Source: Adiantum capillus-veneris (lineage: Eukaryota; Streptophyta; Polypodiopsida; Polypodiales; Pteridaceae). From it: a stretch of 64,000 bases of DNA. Below the pieces are notes generated by a model that saw only the letters and a program-made list of their open reading frames with translations, made no database searches and was not told the origin of the DNA. Numbering within the stretch: position 1 is the first letter of the stretch; each line of letters begins with the position of its first letter. Shown piece by piece: positions 32,937-46,700 of the stretch. A program made the translations under genes and the position numbers. The stretch lies in NCBI GenBank assembly GCA_014529385.2, contig CM043962.1:44409598-44473597 (forward strand), written 5' to 3'.

Positions 32937-34549
32937 TGTAACATCTAATGGCCTAAAAACTTGTGTGTAGCGGAAATTAGCATGAACATAGTGGGCATTT
33001 CATTAGAATAGATTCCTAATGAGAATTACAAGAGTGCTTGGGTGGAGAGAGCAACAAAAAGCATAACACCTAGTTAGATAGCATGAACAATACTTTCAAA
33101 AGAGAGAGAAATTAAGCTATTGACAACAGTTGAGGACCGGATTTGCATGGAGCCGGTCCCCCCTCCAAAAGGCTGGACCGGATTTGCATGGAGCCGGTCC
33201 CCCCTCCAAAAGGCTTTGTATTATGGTTTCTCCCATCAAGAGAGACATTGTACAATACAATTCCTTGTGTTCCTTCAAGACTAGCTAGTGCAATGAAGAT
33301 GAAAGCTTCATGCACTAAGCAAAACACTTAGCAAACACAACATCAATTATCCTCGGTCTCAGACCCAAGACCTCACACACCTTCAAAGATGGTGAGAGCT
33401 AGCAGGGTATGAGAGTAGATTGAGAGGAAGAAGGAGTATTCTTACGAGAAAGATGTACATCTCCTCACATAATCACTCATATTAGCATAGCTTAGCTTAG
33501 TAATTAGCATGGTAGAGGAGATGAGTATGCATTGAAGCTTGGCTCTTGGTTGGATTTGCATCACAAAGCCAAGAGTTGTTGGTGTAGGCCTCCCTTCTCA
33601 CAAGCTTGGAGTAGGTGGTAAGCTTTCCATTAAAGCTTGAGAAGGAGAGAGAGTCTTCTTTACTTCACACATGAGATTGTGTGAGTGTGTGTGTGATAAT
33701 GCCTTCCAAAAATCAGCCCCCTCTCTCTATTGGTTGACCCCTCTTGCTATTTGCTCATGCTCTACTCTCATTGGACCTCCCCAGGCCTAGCCAATCGTAA
33801 TTAAGCAGTATAAGTGATAGTCTTCTGACATGTGTCCCCCTTTCCCCTTTTGTGAGAGCTTTAGGTAATTTAATAATTCAACTAAACTCTCATTGGACCC
33901 CTTTGCCTCCTGGCCAATAGGAATCAGGCAAGCCATTGGGCTGCTGAATGCTCATTGGACCCCTTGGGAGACTGTCCAATAGTCTTCTAGAGGACTTAAT
34001 TCTCATTGGTTCTTTTATTAAGTGTTTTTAAATTAATTAAACTAGATTTACTCTAGCCTAATTCTCATTGGTCCACCTCCAAGTCCATCCAATAGAAATT
34101 GGGTACACCTTGTGGGCATCTGGGCTAGGGAGCTGACATGTGTCCCTCATTCCCTTTGTGTAAAGGGAGCTTGTGTGTGTGTGTGTGGCTTTCTCTCTCA
34201 TCCCCTACAAGCAAGGATCGCCCCCTCCTAAGTAGGGATGTGTAAAGACTTTTCTGGACACACACAAAGCATCCAATTCCCCTATGGTTGACCTTTGGAC
34301 ACAACCTTTGAATTTTGGAAGTCTTAATGGGCTGAACCTTAGGGTCTTTTAGCCCATTGTTGCACATGGATCTTTTGCAGATGGCCCCCCCTTTGGATCC
34401 CTATTTTCCCTCCTTTGGATCCCTACTGTGGCCGTTCTGCTAGCTTAACCAATATTCTAGCTTTTTCTCCCCTGGCACTTCCCCATATTAAATGATCAGT
34501 TTAACATGCGAAAATCATTTAGGAGATTTATATATTGATTATTATGACA
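32937..34549 (-). repeat. Gypsy-B 3' LTR
   Basis: Plus-strand form begins TGTAACAT and ends TATGACA, matching the outer ends of the gypsy-C LTR in reverse complement. A 41-bp unit with the GGACCGG...CCGGTCC inverted repeat is present twice in tandem (33134-33174 and 33175-33215). Several paired ATTGG/CCAAT motifs at about 33765-34095. Confidence 0.9.
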
Positions 34550-34749
34550 TTACCTCTCTCTTGAAATCATAGTCGTCTTGGACTATGGTGTAGAGAAGAG
34601 AAACCATATTCATGAGTCCTTTTCTTAGCGGGTAGAGGATCCCTACGTTACCCTACGACATCATTCCACAATGGATGACTAGTCCATTTGGTACTTGAGA
34701 GCCCGAGGTTGCCAGAAGCATGTCTGCACATTAGTCCTATCAATGTTCC
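34550..34749 (-). mobile_element. Gypsy-B PPT and 3' UTR, left of element D
   Basis: Reverse complement of gypsy-C 56200-56397: the PPT (34550-34562) and 3' UTR. Interrupted at 34749 by element D and resumed at 59911; the two sides join exactly once one GTTCC copy is discounted. Confidence 0.92.
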
Positions 34750-37700
34750 TGTGAGGAGACACGGGAATACAACAACTGAATACAGAAATTTGCAAGTACA
34801 CAGAGTAGACGCAGGAAATCAGAGATGTATATTGAAATCAATATCCGAGTACAAGAAGAGCGTACCTCGTATCAATCTCCCGACCACCCCCGAGCTATCT
34901 CACTCTCAATCTCAATCTCACTCTCAATCTGTGCACAGTTCTCAATCACACTCTCACTCTCACTCTCAATCTCACTCTCACTCTCACTCTCAATCTCAAT
35001 CACAAGGCGCCTTCACTGTAGAATAGCCTCCTTCTCCACAGGTTGTCTTCTTCACGCGAGGCCCAAAAGTGGCTATTTTCGTCCTTCTATTAGTCTTTAG
35101 CAAAAGCGGTCCAAAATAGGTTCCGAAAAGAGACGTCCTGCATTCAAACGCATAAGAACCACAAAACGCAACCCACACTCGCAAGTTAGCAATTTTAGAA
35201 ACTCTTTACAAAAGCCAAGGAGGAAACTTGACTAGCTATAAAACTAAGCGAGCGACACGTATATTTTTCCAAGTAAAGAAAGACGAGAGAGGAAGTTCTC
35301 TAGCATGTAGAGAAGTGGGGAAGGGGGAGGAGATCTTGCAAGAGAAGTTTAAACACCAAACGCGTTTCGCATAAGCTCTTCAATGGTGTTAACCATACAA
35401 GAGGAGTAGGAGGGGTTCAATAGGCATCTACTTGAGAGAAGAGAGTTTCCCAAGGTAGGTACATGGTTTAAAGAGTGGGGAGCTACATTAATAGAGAGGG
35501 ATTAGCTCTATTAATGGGTTAGGAAAAAGAGGGAGGTAAAGAGTGGTTAAGTGGGGGGTACAAGAGGGAAAAGTACTAGGACCCAAACATTCATGGAGCA
35601 AGAGGAGGGTAGTATGGGAGGGGAAGAGATGACCAAAAATTTGGTGTAGTAAGAGGAGGGTGGTGTTATGGGGGAACAAAGCCAAAAAAGTATGGAGTAT
35701 GTGGAGGGGGAAACGATGACTAAAAAAAGTATGGTGTAGGATACAAGAGGGAAAAAGCACTTGGACCCAAAAATTCATGGAGCAAGAGGAGGGTAGTATG
35801 GGAGGGGAAGAGATGACCAAAATATTTGGTGTAGTAAGAGGAGGGTGGTATGGGAGAACAAAGGCAAAAAAGGATGGAGTATGTGGAGGGGGAAACGATG
35901 ACCAAAAAAGTATGGTGTAGGATGAGGGGGGGGGGCGGGAGGGGGTGATGTTCGCCAATTTTAAGGAAACGAGAAGAGGTAAGGTAAAGGGGAAGGGGAT
36001 GAGGGGTTCCTCTCTGAGAGAAGATTGCCCATATTCGGTGCATTAAGCCAACAGATGAGCGGTTTGGAAATATGGGGGAGTTCAGAGCTTTTTACAAGAA
36101 GTTTAGAAAGAGGTTGGTTAATGGAGTGGGCTAGGTTGAGTGACGAGACACGGGAATACAACAACTGAATAACAAAAGTTTGCAAGTACACAGAGTAGAC
36201 GCAAGAAATCAGAGATGTATATTGAAATCAATTCCTGAGTACAAGAAGAGCGTAGATCGTATCAACCTCCCAACCACCCCCAAGCTATCTTACTCTCAAT
36301 CTCAATCTCACTCTTAATCTGTGCACATTTTTCAATCGCACTCTCACTCTCACTCTCAATCTCAATCACAAGGCGCCTTCACTGTAGAATAGCCTCCTTC
36401 TCAACAGGCTGTCTTCTTCACGCGAGGCCCAAAAGTGGCTATTTTTGTCCTTCTGTTAGTCTTTAGCTAAAGCGGTCCAAAATAGGTTCCGAAAAGAGAC
36501 GTACTGCATTCAAACGCATAAGAACCACAAAACGCAACCCACACTGGCAAATTAGCAATTTTAGAAACTCTTTACGAAAGCGAAGGAGGAAACTTCAGTA
36601 GCTATAAAACTAAGTGAGCGACACGTAAATTTTGCCAAGTAAAGAGAGATGAGAGAGAAAGTTCTCTAGCGTGTAGAGAAGTGGGGAAGGGGAAGGAGAT
36701 CTTGCAAGATAAGGTTAAACACCAAACGCGTTTTGCATAACGTTTTCAGTGGTGTTAACGATACAAGAGGAGTAGGAGGGGTTAAATAGGCATCCACTTG
36801 AGAGAAGAGAGTTTCCCAAGGTAGGTACATAGTTCAAAGAGTGGGGGGCTACATGAATAGAGAGGGATTAGCTCTATTAATGGGTTAGGAAAAGAGGGAG
36901 GTAAAGAGTGGTTAAGTGGGGGGTACAAGAGGGAAAAGTACTAGGACCCAAACATTCATGGAGCAAGAGGAGGGTAGTATGGGAGGGGAAGAGATGAACA
37001 AAAAATTGGTGTAGTAAGAGGAGGGTGGTGGTATGGGGGAACAAAGCCAAAAAACTATGAAGTATGTGGAGGGGGAAACGATGACTAAAAAAAGTATGGT
37101 GTAGGATACAAGAGGGAAAAAGCACTTGGACCCAAAAATTCATGGAGCAAGAGGAGGGTAGTATGGGAGGGGACGAGATGACCAAAAAATTTGGTCTAGT
37201 AAGAGGATGGTGGTATAGGAGAACAAAGCCAAAAAAGGATGGAGTATGTTGAGGTGGAAAGGATGACCAAAAAAGTATGGTGTAGGATGAGGGGGGGGGG
37301 GGGGGGATGTGCGCCAGTTTTAAGGCAACGAGGAGAGGTAAGGAAAAGGGGAAGGGGATAAGGGGTTCCTATCTGAGAGAAGATTGCCCATATTCGGTGC
37401 TTTAAGCCAACAGATGACCGGTTTGGAAATATGGGGGAGTTCAGAGCTTTTTACAAGAAGTTTAGAAAGAGGTTGGTTAATGGAGCGGGCTAGGTTGAGT
37501 GACGAGACACGGGAATATAACAACTGAATAACAAAAATTTGCAAGTACACAGATTAGACGCAGGAAATCAGAGATGTATATTGAAATCAATTCTCGAGTA
37601 CAAGAAGAGCCTAGCTTGTATCAACCTCCCGACCACCCCTGAGCTATCTCACTCTCAATCTCAATCTCACTCTCAATCAGTGCACAGTTCTCAATCACAC

Positions 37701-40700
37701 TCTCACTCTCACTCTCAATCTCACTCTCACTCTCAATCTCAATCACAAGGCGCCTTCGTTGTAGAATAGCCTCCTTCTGCACAGGCTGTCTGCTTCACAC
37801 GAGGCCCAAAAGTGGCTATTTTCGTCCTTCTGTTAGTCTTTAGCAAAAGCGGTCCAAAATACGTTCCGAAAAGAGACGTCTCGCATTTAGACGCATAAGA
37901 ACCACAAAACGCAACCCACACTCGCAAGTTAGCAATTTTAGAAACTGTTTACGAAAGCCAGAGAGGAAACTTGACTAGCTATAAAACTAAGCGAGCGACA
38001 TGTAAATTTTGCCAAGTAAAGAGAGATGAGAGAGGAAGTTCTCTAGCGTGTAGAGAAGTGGGAAAGGGGGAGGAGATCTTGCAAGAGAAGGTTAAACACC
38101 AAACGAGTTTCGCATAAGCTCTTCAGTGGTGTTAACCATACAAGAGGAGTAGGAGGGGTTAAATAGGCATCCACTTGAGAGAAGAGAGTTTCCCAAGGTA
38201 GGTACATGGTTTAAAGAGTGGGGGGCTACATGAATAGAGAGGGATTAGCTCTATTAATGGGTTAGGAAAAGAGAGAGGTAAAGAGTGGTTAAGTGGGGGG
38301 TACAAGAGGGAAACGTACTAGGACCCAAACATTCATGGAGCAAGAGGAGGGTAGTATGGGAGGGGAAGAGATGGCCAAAAATTTGGTGTAGTAAGAGGAG
38401 GGTGGTGGTATGGGGGAACAAAGCCAAAAAAGTATGGAGTATGTGGAGGGGGAAACGATGACTAAGAAAAGTATGGTGTAGGATACAAGAGGGAAAAAGC
38501 ACTTGGACCCAAAAATTCATGGAGCAAGAGGAGGGTAGTATGGGAGGGGAAGAGATGACCAAAATATTTGGTGTAGTAAGAGCATGGTGGTATGGGAGAA
38601 CAAAGCCAAAAAAGGATGGAGTATGTGGAGGGGGAAACGATGACCAAAAAAGTATGGTGTAGGATGAGGGGGGGGGGGGGGGGGTGATGTGCACCAGTTT
38701 TAAGGCAACGAGGAGAGGTAAGGAAAAGGGATAGGGGATGAGGGGTTCCTATCTGAGAGAAGATTGCCCATATTCGGTGCAATAAGCCAACAGATGACCG
38801 GTTTGGAAATATGGGGGAGTTCAGAGCTTTTTACAAGAAGGTTAGAAAGAGGTTGGTTAATGGAGCGGGCTAGGTTGAGTGACGAGACACAAAAATACAA
38901 CAAATGAATAACAGAAATTTGCAAGTACACAGAGTAGACGCAGGAAATCAGAGATATATATTGAAATCAATTCCAGAGTACAAGAAGAGCGTAGCTCGTA
39001 TCAACCTCCCAACCACCCCCGAGCTATCTCACTCTCAATCTGTGCACAATTCTCAATCGCACTCTCACTCTCACTCTCAATCTCACTCTCACTCTCAATC
39101 TCAATCACAAGGCGCCTTTACTGTAGAATAGCCTCCTTCGCCACAGGCTGTCTTCTTCACGCGAGGCCCAAAAGTGGCTATTTTCGTCCTTCTGTTAGTC
39201 TTTAGCAAAAGCGATCCAAAATAGGTTCCGAATAGAGACGTCCTGCATTCAAACGCATAAGAACCACAAAACCCAACCCACACTCGCAAGTTAGCAATTT
39301 TAGAAACTCTTTACGAAAGCCAAGGAGGAAACTTGACTAGCTATAAAACTAAGTGAGCGACACATAAATTTTGCCAAGTGAAGAGAGATGAGAGAGGAAG
39401 TTCTCTAGCGTGTAGAGAAGTGGGGAAGGGGGAGGAGATCTTGTAAGAGAAGGTTAAACACCAACCGCATTTCGCATAAGCTCTTCAGTGGTGTTAACCA
39501 TACAAGAGGAGTAGGAGGGGTTAAATAGGCATCCACTTGAGAGAAGAGAGTTTCCCAAGGTAGGTACATGGTTTAAAGAGTGGGGGGCTACATTAATAGA
39601 GAGGGATAAGCTCTATTAATGGGTTAGGAAAAGGAGGAAAAGAGGGAGGTAATAAGTGGTTAAGTGGGGGGTACAAGAGGGAAAAGTACTAGGACCCAAA
39701 CACTCATGGAGCAAGAGGAGGGTAGTATGGGAGGGGAAGAGATGACCAAAAATTTGGTGTAGTAACAAGAGGGTGGTGGTATGGGGGAAGAAAGCCAAAA
39801 AAGTATGGAGTATGTGGAGGGGGAAACGATGACTAAAAAAAGTATGGTGTAGGATATAAGAGGGAAAAAGCACTTGGACCCAAAAATTTATGGAGCAAGA
39901 GGAGGGTAGTATGGAAGGGGAAGAGATGACCAAAATATTTGGTGTAGTAAGAGGAGGGTGGTATGGGAGAACAAAGCCAAAAAAGGATGGAGTATGTGGA
40001 GGGGGAAACGATGACCAAAAAAGTATGGTGTAGGAAAAGGGGGGGTGGGGGGCGGTGGGGAGTGTGATCTGCGCCAAACTTAAGGCAACGAGGAGAGGTA
40101 AGGAAAAGGGGAAGGGGATGAGGGGTTCCTATCTGAGAGAAGATTGCCCATATTCGGTGCATTAAGCCAACAGATGACCGGTTTGGAAAAATGGGGGAGT
40201 TCAGAGCTTTTTACAAGAAGTTTAGAAAGTGGTTGGTTAATGGAGCGGGCTAGGTTGAGTGACGAGACACGGGAATACAACAACTGAATAACAGAAATTT
40301 GCAAGTACACAGAGTAGACGCTGGAAATCAGAGATGTATATTGAAATCAATTCCCGAGTAGAAGAAGAGCGTAGGTCGTATCAACCTCCCGACCACCCCC
40401 GAGCTATCTTACTCTCAATCTCAATCTCACTCTTAATCTGTGCACATTTTTCAATCGCACTCTCACTCTCACTCTCAATCTCAATCACAAGGCGCCTTCA
40501 CTGTGGAATAGCCTCCTTCTCCACAGGTTGTCTTCTTCACGCGAGGCCCAAAAGTGGCTATGTTCGTCCTTCTGTTAGTCTTTAGCAAAAGTGGTCCAAA
40601 ATAGGTTCCGAAAAGAGACGTTCTCCATTCAAACACATAAGAACCACAAAACGCAACCCACACTCGCAAGTTAGCAATTTTAGAAACTCTTTACAAAAGC

Positions 40701-43700
40701 CAAGGAGGAAGCTTGACTAGCTATAAAACTAAGCGAGCGACACATAAATTTTGCCAAGTAAAGAGAGATGAGAGAGGAAGTTCTCTAGCGTGTAGAGAAG
40801 TGGGGAAGGGGGAGGAGATCTTGCAAGAGAAGGTTAAACACCAAACACGTTTCGCATAAGCTCTTCAATGGTGTTAACCATACAAGAGGAGTAGGAGGGG
40901 TTAAATAGGCATCCACTTGAGAGAAGAGAGTTTCCCAAGGTAGGTACATGGTTTAAAGAGTGGGGGGCTACATTAATAGAGAGGGATTAGCTCTATTAAT
41001 GGGTGAGGAAAAGGAGGAAAAGAGGGAGGTAATAAGTGGTTAAGTGGGGGGTACAACAGGGAAAAGTACTAGGATCAAAACATTCATGGAGAAAGAGGAG
41101 GGTAGTATGGGAGGGGAAGAGATGACCAAAAATTTGGTGTAGTAATAGGAGGGTGGTGGTATGGGGGAACAAAGACAAAAAAGTATGGAGTATTGTGGAG
41201 GGGGAAACGATGACTAAAAAAAGTATGGTGTAGGATACAAGAGGGAAAAAGCACTTGGACCCAAAAATTCATGGAGCAAGAGGAGGGTAGTATGGGAGGG
41301 GAAGAGATGACCAAAATATTTGGTGTAGTAAGAGGAGGGTGGTATGGGAGAACAAAGCCAAAAAAGGATGGAGTATGTGGAGGGGGAAATGATGACCAAA
41401 AAAGTATGGTGTAGGATGAGGGGGGGGGGGGGGGGGGGGGGGGGGGGTGATGTGCGCCAGTTTAAAGGCAACGAGGAGAGGTAAGGAAAAGGGGAAGGGG
41501 ATGAGGGGTTCCTATCTAAGAGAAGATTGCCCATATTCGGTGCACTAAGCCAACAAATGACCGGTTTGCAAACATGGGGGAGTTCAGAGCTTTTTACAAG
41601 AAGTTTGGAAAGAGATTGGTCAATGGAGCGGGCTAGGTTGAGTGACAAGACACGGGAATACAACAACTGAATAACAGAAATTTGCAAGTACACACAGTAG
41701 ACGTAGGAAATCAGAGATGTATATTGAAATCAATTCTCGAGTACAAGAAGAGCGTAGAATGTATCAACCTCCTGACCACCCCCGAGGTATCTCACTCTCA
41801 ATCTCAATCTCACTCTCAATCTGTGCACAGTTCTCAATCGCACTCTCACTCTCACTCTCAATCTCACTCTCACTCTCACTCTCAATCTCAATCACAAGGC
41901 GCATTCACTGTAGAATAGCCTCCTTCTCCACAGGCTGTCTTCTTCACGCGAGGCCTGAAAAGAGGTTATTTTCGTCCTTTTGTTAGTCTTTAGGAAAAGC
42001 GGTCCAAAATAGGTTCCGAAAAGAGACGTCCTGCATTCAAACGCATAAGAACCACAAAACGCAACCCACACTCGCAAGTTAGAAATTTTAGAAACTGTTT
42101 ACGAAAGCCAAGGAGGAAACTTGACTTGCTATAAAACTAAGCGAGCGACACGTAAATTTTGCCAAGTAAAGAGAGATGAGAGAGGAAGTTCTCTAGCGTG
42201 TAGAGAAGTGGGGAAGGGGGAGGATATCTTGCAAGAGAAGATTAAACACCATACGCGTTTTGCATAAGCTCTTCAATGGTGTTAACCATACAAAAGGAGT
42301 AGGAGGGGTTAAATAGGCATCCACTTGAGAGAAGAGAGTTTCCCGAGGTAGGTACATGGTTTAAAGAGTGGGGGGCTACATTAATAAAGAGGGATTAGCT
42401 CTATTAATGGGTTAGGAAAAGGAGGAAAAGAGGGAGGTAAAGAGTGGTTAAGTGGGGGGTACAAGCGGGAAAAGTACTAGGACCCAAACAATCATGGAGC
42501 AAGAGGAGAGTAGTATGGGAGGGGAAGAGATGACCAAAAATTTGGTGTAGTAAGAGGAGGGTGGTGGTATGGGGGAACAAAGCCAAAACATTATGGAGTA
42601 TGTGGAGGGGGAAACGATGACTAAAAAAAGTATGGTGTAGGATACAAGAGGGAAAAAGCACTTGGACCCAACAATTCATGGAGCAAGAGGAGGGTAGTAT
42701 GGGAGGGGAAGAGATGACCAAAAAATTTTGTGTAGTAAGAGGATGGTGGTATGGGAGAACAAAGCCAAAAAAGGATGGAGTATGCGGAGGGGGAAACGAT
42801 GACCAAAAAAGTATGGTGTAGGATGGGGTGGGGGGGGGGGGGGAGGTGATGTGCGCCGGTTTTAAGGCAACGAGGAGAGGTAAGGAAAAAGGGAAGGGGA
42901 TGAGGGGTTCTTATCTGAGAGAAGATTGCCCATATTCGGTGCATTAAGCCAACAGCTGACCGGTTTGGAAATATGGGGGAGTTCATAGCTTTTTACAAGA
43001 AGTTTAGTAAGAGGTTGGTTAATGGAGCGGGCTAGGTTGAGTGACCAGACACGCGAATACAACAACTGAATAACAGAAATTTGTAAGTACTCAGATTAGA
43101 CGTAGGAAATCAGAGATGTATATTGAAATCTATTCCTAAGTACAAGAAGAGCGTAGCTCGTATCAACCTCCCGACCACCCCCGAGCTATCTCACTCTCAA
43201 TCTGTGCATAGTTCTCAATCGCACTCTGACTCTCACTCTCACTCTCAATCTCAATCACAAGGCGCCTTCACTATAGAATAGCCTCCTTCTCCACAGGTTG
43301 TCTTCTTCACGCGAGGCCGAAAAGTGGCTATTTTCGTCCTTTTGTTAGTCTTTAGCAAAAGCGGTCCAAAATAGGTTCTGAAAAGAGACGTCCTGCATTC
43401 AAACGCATAAGAACCACAAAACGCAACCCACACTCGCAAGTTAGCAATTTTAGAAACTCTTTACAAAAGCCAAGGAGGACACTTGACTAGCTATAAACTA
43501 AGCGAGCGACACGTAAATTTTGCCAAGTAAAGAGAGATGAGAGAGGAAGTTCTCTAGCGTGTAGAGAAGTGGGGAAGGGGGAGGAGATCTTGCAAGAGAA
43601 GGTTAAACACCATACGCGTTTCGCATAAGCTCTTCAATGGTGTTAACCATACAAAAGGAGTAGGAGGGGTTAAATAGGCATCCACTTGAGAGAAGAGAGT

Positions 43701-46700
43701 TTCCCGAGGTAGGTACATGGTTTAAAGAGTGGGGGGCTACATTAATAAAGAGGGATTAGCTCTATTAATGGGTTAGGAAAAGGAGGAAAAGAGGGAGGTA
43801 AAGAGTGGTTAAGTGGGGGGTACAAGCGGGAAAAGTACTAGGACCCAAACAATCATGGAGCAAGAGGAGAGTAGTATGGGAGGGGAAGAGATGACCAAAA
43901 ATTTGGTGTAGTAAGAGGAGGGTGGTGGTATGGGGGAACAAAGCCAAAACATTATGGAGTATGTGGAGGGGGAAACGATGACTAAAAAAAGTATGGTGTA
44001 GGATACAAGAGGGAAAAAGCACTTGGACCCAACAATTCATGGAGCAAGAGGAGGGTAGTATGGGAGGGGAAGAGATGACCAAAAAATTTTGTGTAGTAAG
44101 AGGATGGTGGTATGGGAGAACAAAGCCAAAAAAGGATGGAGTATGCGGAGGGGGAAACGATGACCAAAAAAGTATGGTGTAGGATGGGGTGGGGGGGGGG
44201 GGGGGTGATGTGCGCCGGTTTTAAGGCAACGAGGAGAGGTAAGGAAAAGGGGAAGGGGATGAGGGGTTCTTATCTGAGAGAAGATTGCCCATATTCGGTG
44301 CATTAAGCCAACAGCTGACCGGTTTGGAAATATGGGGGAGTTCATAGCTTTTTACAAGAAGTTTAGTAAGAGGTTGGTTAATGGAGCGGGATAGGTTGAG
44401 TGACCAGACACGCGAATACAACAACTGAATAACAGAAATTTGTAAGTACTCAGATTAGACGTAGGAAATCAGAGATGTATATTGAAATCTATTCCTAAGT
44501 ACAAGAAGAGCGTAGCTCGTATCAACCTCCCGACCACCCCCGAGCTATCTCACTCTCAATCTGTGCATAGTTCTCAATCGCACTCTGACTCTCACTCTCA
44601 CTCTCAATCTCAATCACAAGGCGCCTTCACTATAGAATAGCCTCCTTCTCCACAGGTTGTCTTCTTCACGCGAGGCCGAAAAGTGGCTATTTTCGTCCTT
44701 TTGTTAGTCTTTAGCAAAAGCGGTCCAAAATAGGTTCTGAAAAGAGACGTCCTGCATTCAAACGCATAAGAACCACAAAACGCAACCCACACTCGCAAGT
44801 TAGCAATTTTAGAAACTCTTTACAAAAGCCAAGGAGGACACTTGACTAGCTATAAACTAAGCGAGCGACACGTAAATTTTGCCAAGTAAAGAGAGATGAG
44901 AGAGGAAGTTCTCTAGCGTGTAGAGAAGTGGGGAAGGGGGAGGAGATCTTGCAAGAGAAGGTTAAACACCAAACGCGTTTCGCATAAGCTCTTCAGTGGT
45001 GTTAACCATACAAGAGGAGTAGGAGGGGTTCAATAGGCATCCACTTGAGAGAAGAGAGTTTCCCAAGGTAGGTACATGGTTTAAAGAGTGGGGGACTACA
45101 TTAATAGAGAGGGATTAGCTCTATTAATGGGTTAGGAAAAGAGGGAGGTAAAGAGTGTTTAAGTGGGGGATACAAGAGGGAAAAGTACTAGGACCCAAAC
45201 ATTCATGGAGCAAGAGGAGGGTAGTATGGGAGGGGAAGAGATGGCCAAAAATTTGGTGTAGTAAGAGGAGGGTTGTGGTATGAGGGAACAAAGCCAAAAA
45301 AGTATGGAGTATGTGGAGGGGGAAACGATGACTAAAAAACGTATGATGTAGGATACAAGAGCGGAAAAAGCACTTGGACCCAAAAATTCATGGAGCAAGA
45401 GGAGGGTCGTATGGGAGGGGAAGAGATGACCAAGAAATTTGTTGTAGTAAGAGCATGGTGGTATGGGAGAACAAAGCCAAGAAAGGATGGAGTATGTGGA
45501 GGGGGAAACGATGACCAAAAAAGTATGGTGTAGGATGAGGGGGGGGGGGGGGGGGGGGGGGTGATGTGCGCCAGTTTAAAGGCAACGAGTAGAGGTAAGG
45601 TAAAGGGGAAGGGGATGAAGGGTTCCTATCTAAAAGAAGATTGCCCATATTCGGTGCATTAAGCCAACAGATGACCGGTTTGGAAATATGGGGGAGTTCA
45701 GAGCTTTTTACAAGAAGTTTAGAAAGAGGTTGGTTAATGGAGCGGGCTAGGTTGAGTGATGAGACACGGAAATACAACAACTGAATAACAGAAATTTGCA
45801 AGTACATAGAGTAGACGCAAGATATCAGAGATGTATATTGAAATCAATTTCCGAGTACAAGAAGAGCATAGCTCGTATCAACCTCCCAACCACCCCCGAG
45901 CTATCTCACTCTCAATCTGTGCACAGTTCTCAATCGCACTCTCACTCTCACTCTGAATCTCACTCTCACTCTCAATCTCAATCACAAGGCGCCTTCACTG
46001 TAGAATAGCCTCCTTCGCCACAGGCTGTCTTTTTCACGCGAGGCCCAAAAGTGGCTATTTTCGTCCTTCTGTTAGTCTTTAGCAAAAGTGGTCCAAAATA
46101 GGTTCCGAAAAGAGATGTCCTGCATTTAAATGCATAAGAACCACAAAACGCAACCCACACTCGCAAGTTAGCAATTTTAGAAACTTTTTACGAAAGCCAA
46201 GGAGGAAACTTGACTAGCTATAAAACTAAGTGAGCGACACATAACTTTTGCCAAGTAAAGAGAGATGAGAGAGGAAGTTCTCTAGCGTGTAGAGAAGTGG
46301 GGAAGGGGGAGGAGATCTTGCAAGAGAAGTTTAAACACCAAACGCATTTCGCATAAGCTCTTCAATGGTGTTAACCATATAAGAGGAGTAGGAGGGGTTA
46401 AATAGGCATCCACTTGAGAGAAGAGAGTTTCCCAAGGTAGGTACATGTTTTAAAGAGTGGGGGGCTACATTAATAGAGAGGGATTAGCTCTATTAATGGG
46501 TTAGGAAAAGGAGGAAAAGAGGGAGGTAATAAGTGGTTAAGTGGGGGGTACAAGAGGGAAAAGTACTAGGACCCAAACATTCATGGAGCAAGAGGAGGGT
46601 AGTATGGGAGGGGAAGATATGACCAAAAAATTGGTGTAGTAAGAGGAGGGTGGTGGTATGGGGGAACAAAGCACAAAAAGTATGGAGTATGTGGAGGGGG

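Noticed and set aside
34688-35026. Ser-Gln-His repeat proteins on the plus strand of the array
   Set aside because: Produced by the TCACTC/TCAATC hexamer block; no conserved flanks or start.
34996-35184. A 62-codon minus-strand open frame (ending KAPCD) found in most array units
   Set aside because: It begins at a non-ATG codon, is frameshifted in the unit at 41892-42077, is cut short in the last unit near 59160, and its changes between units do not favour synonymous sites. It is open by shared descent, not shown to be coding.
35488-36191. Leu/Pro/Ser-rich minus-strand frames of 76-156 codons in every unit
   Set aside because: They are translations of the pyrimidine-rich strand, shift frame with poly-G length, often start at GTG and show no domain.
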